Shown: positions 62,622 through 64,000 of the stretch, piece after piece
How positions within the stretch are numbered: position 1 is the first letter of the stretch
How the letters are laid out: each line of letters starts with the position of its first letter
Source of the DNA: Maricaulis maris
GTDB taxonomy: Bacteria; Pseudomonadota; Alphaproteobacteria; Caulobacterales; Maricaulaceae
Length of the DNA stretch: 64,000 nt
Direction of reading: 5' to 3'
NCBI RefSeq assembly: GCF_003634045.1
Contig: NZ_RBIM01000005.1
Coordinates: forward strand, 1-64,000
Made by a program: the position numbers and the translations under genes
The notes under the pieces: generated by a model
The model's input: the letters and a program-made list of their open reading frames with translations, nothing else
Told to the model about the DNA's origin: nothing
The model's database searches: none

Positions 62622-63152
62622 TCAATGTGCGCGGGTCGTTGCCCATTCTGAATTCAGAAGCCCGAAAATCAGGCTGTCCCGAACGCCCAAATGGGTCTCC
62701 CACTGGTCGCGCAACCGGCCCTCGAGCGTGAAGCCCAGCTTGGTGAGCACGGCGATCGAGCCGGCATTGTCCGGATCGGTATCGGCGTAGATCCGGCGCA
62801 GGCCGAGCGCGTCGAAGCCATGATCCAGCACCCGGGCGACCGCTTCGCTGACATGGCCGCGGCGTTGTGCGTCCGGACGGATGATATAGCCGATCTCCGC
62901 GACCCCGGGCTTGCGATCGATCAGGACGACCCAGCCGAGGGCGTCATCCGGTGCCGCCGGCCGCGTCATGGCCCAGCATCGAACGGTGGCCGATCGTGTC
63001 GAGCCAGCGAGATAGTCTCGCGCTTCGGCGAGGTTTTCGACGGGTGCGCGAGACCAGTATTTCATTGTGCCGGGGTCTTGCAGCGCAGGGAGGAGCGCGA
63101 GCGCATCATCCTGATGAATCCGGCGCAGCAGGAGGCGGTTGGTCGTCAGCAC
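62622..63152 (-). CDS. GNAT acetyltransferase (RimJ/RimL type)
   Basis: The 176-residue protein begins LTTNRLLLRRIHQDDALALLPALQDPGTMKYWS and carries the acetyl-CoA site IIRPDAQRRGHVSEAVARVLDHGFDALGLRRIYADTDPDNAGSIAVLTKLGFTLEGRLRDQW, the RimJ/RimL-like N-acetyltransferase pattern. The substrate could be a protein N-terminus or a small amine. Confidence 0.9.
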   Translation of the reverse strand: MLTTNRLLLRRIHQDDALALLPALQDPGTMKYWSRAPVENLAEARDYLAGSTRSATVRCWAMTRPAAPDDALGWVVLIDRKPGVAEIGYIIRPDAQRRGHVSEAVARVLDHGFDALGLRRIYADTDPDNAGSIAVLTKLGFTLEGRLRDQWETHLGVRDSLIFGLLNSEWATTRAH

Positions 63153-63233
63153 CGGGACGTCGCAAGACGGCGTGCGGGCTTTCAGCTCATCGTGGGTGAC
63201 TGTCAGCGTGATTTCGTCGAAACGTTCGGCGGT

Positions 63234-63479
63234 TCAGGCCTGCATGGTCTTGAAGCAGTCCTGGGAAAACCAGTCATGCTCGGCGAAACAGGCCTTGCGA
63301 ACCGCTTCGTCCGGCCAAGCGGCATAGGACCAGTACAGCCCGTTCTCGTCGCGATGCAGAACGGCGCCATAGGAGCCGCACGCCTGGTGGATGCGTCGCG
63401 TCCCCTCGGCCCAAGCGGTTTCGAATTCCGCAGCGCGGCCGGGCTTCAGTTTCCAGCGATAGAGAACGGCAGCGGTCAC
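63234..63479 (-). CDS. Antibiotic biosynthesis monooxygenase (ABM)-like protein
   Basis: The 81-residue dimeric ferredoxin-like fold: [61 protein letters not shown]. Small ABM proteins include haem-degrading and quinone-modifying enzymes; no decisive residues are seen. It starts inside the rlmN stop (4-bp overlap), so it is translated with rlmN. Confidence 0.75.
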   Translation of the reverse strand: MTAAVLYRWKLKPGRAAEFETAWAEGTRRIHQACGSYGAVLHRDENGLYWSYAAWPDEAVRKACFAEHDWFSQDCFKTMQA

Positions 63480-64000
63480 GACGCGGCGTTGGCTGCGCCT
63501 TCACCGTCGGCCAGGCGCTGTTTGCGCAGCACGCTCGCCTTTACCTTCTGGCTTTCCGAGCGCAGCTGGCCGCAGGCGGCGAAGATGTCGCGGCCGCGCG
63601 GCGTGCGGATGGGGGAGGCGTAGCCGGCCTTGTTGACCACATCGGCAAAGGCTTCGATCTGGTCCCAGTCCGAGCATTCATAAGGGCTGTTCGGCCACGG
63701 ATTGAACGGGATCAGATTGATCTTGGCCGGGATGCCCTTGAGAAGTTTCACCAGCGCCTTGGCCTCGGCCAGGCTGTCATTGACGCCCTTCAGCATCACA
63801 TATTCGAAGGTCACGCGCTTGGAATTGCCCAGGCCGGGATAGGCGCGGATGGCATTCATCAGCTCGACCAGCGGGTATTTCTTGTTCAGAGGCACCAGCT
63901 CGTCGCGCAGCGCGTCATTGGTGGCGTGCAACGAGATCGCCAGCATGGTGCCGGTGAGCTCGCCCAGCTCTTTGATCTTCGGCACCACGCCGGAGGTCGA
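63476..64000 (-). CDS. rlmN: 23S rRNA (A2503-C2) methyltransferase, C-terminal part (5' end outside window)
   Basis: About 174 residues are visible: [44 protein letters not shown], then [12 protein letters not shown] and [10 protein letters not shown]. The conserved catalytic Cys is in [13 protein letters not shown] near the C-terminus. The radical-SAM C-x3-C-x2-C motif lies outside the window. RlmN methylates A2503 of 23S rRNA and A37 of some tRNAs. The frame is open to the window edge. Confidence 0.95.
   Translation of the reverse strand, partial: STSGVVPKIKELGELTGTMLAISLHATNDALRDELVPLNKKYPLVELMNAIRAYPGLGNSKRVTFEYVMLKGVNDSLAEAKALVKLLKGIPAKINLIPFNPWPNSPYECSDWDQIEAFADVVNKAGYASPIRTPRGRDIFAACGQLRSESQKVKASVLRKQRLADGEGAANAAS

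Overview
The window reads as a chromosome segment of an alphaproteobacterium, most likely Maricaulis or a close relative (inference). The grounds are high G+C, the hemC-hemD-Mic60-HemY gene order, divergent tsaD-gpsA, and many Caulobacterales/Maricaulales-type small operons. No 16S rRNA or species-level marker is present. The window begins inside a MerR-family regulator gene and ends inside rlmN.

Accessory half (1 to about 32.6 kb). This is a metal-resistance island followed by a Tn7-like transposition module. From the left: the tail of a MerR regulator of the Zn/Cd/Pb type and a convergent extra lspA; a Czc-type CBA efflux operon; a decayed stretch with a probable CDF-transporter remnant and a frameshifted DUF3703 gene; an APC permease; a Cys-rich secreted protein; and a copper/silver block (cusCBA, cueR, copA). 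Behind copA come a DUF2231 membrane protein, a SnoaL-like protein, a CnrY/CnrX/CnrH-like ECF sigma module whose sensor keeps all five CnrX metal ligands, a PepSY protein, an acyltransferase and a CusF-like copper protein. Two nearly identical MerR-type promoters with 19-bp spacers lie before the czc operon and before the CDF remnant, and a CueR-type operator lies between cueR and copA. Together the genes would sense periplasmic and cytoplasmic metal, move Cu+ from the cytosol (CopA) to the periplasm, buffer it there (CusF domains) and expel it (CusCBA), with a separate RND pump for divalent cations.

Transposition module (26.3 to 32.6 kb). tnsA, tnsB, tnsC and a very long tniQ overlap head to tail and end in a strong terminator. 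About 150 bp further on is a transposon end carrying several TTGGACGT-like repeats. It abuts a repeat that elsewhere in this window sits directly behind tRNA CCA ends. The other end was not found; if it lies left of the window, the metal island is the cargo.

Core half (33 to 64 kb). This holds ordinary housekeeping genes: a FemAB/GNAT-like protein, an S41 peptidase, an AGCS symporter, bioB, a pterin dehydratase, two single-domain response regulators, tRNA-Ala(CGC), yggT/DUF167/folD, bfd-bfr, a DUF305 and beta-propeller pair, a YghU-type GST, tRNA-Thr(CGT), a udk-HemY-Mic60-hemD-hemC block divergent from tsaD-gpsA-YciI-Rieske-cupin, a creatininase-family hydrolase, a secreted methyltransferase, a chemoreceptor, a GNAT enzyme, and an ABM protein with rlmN.
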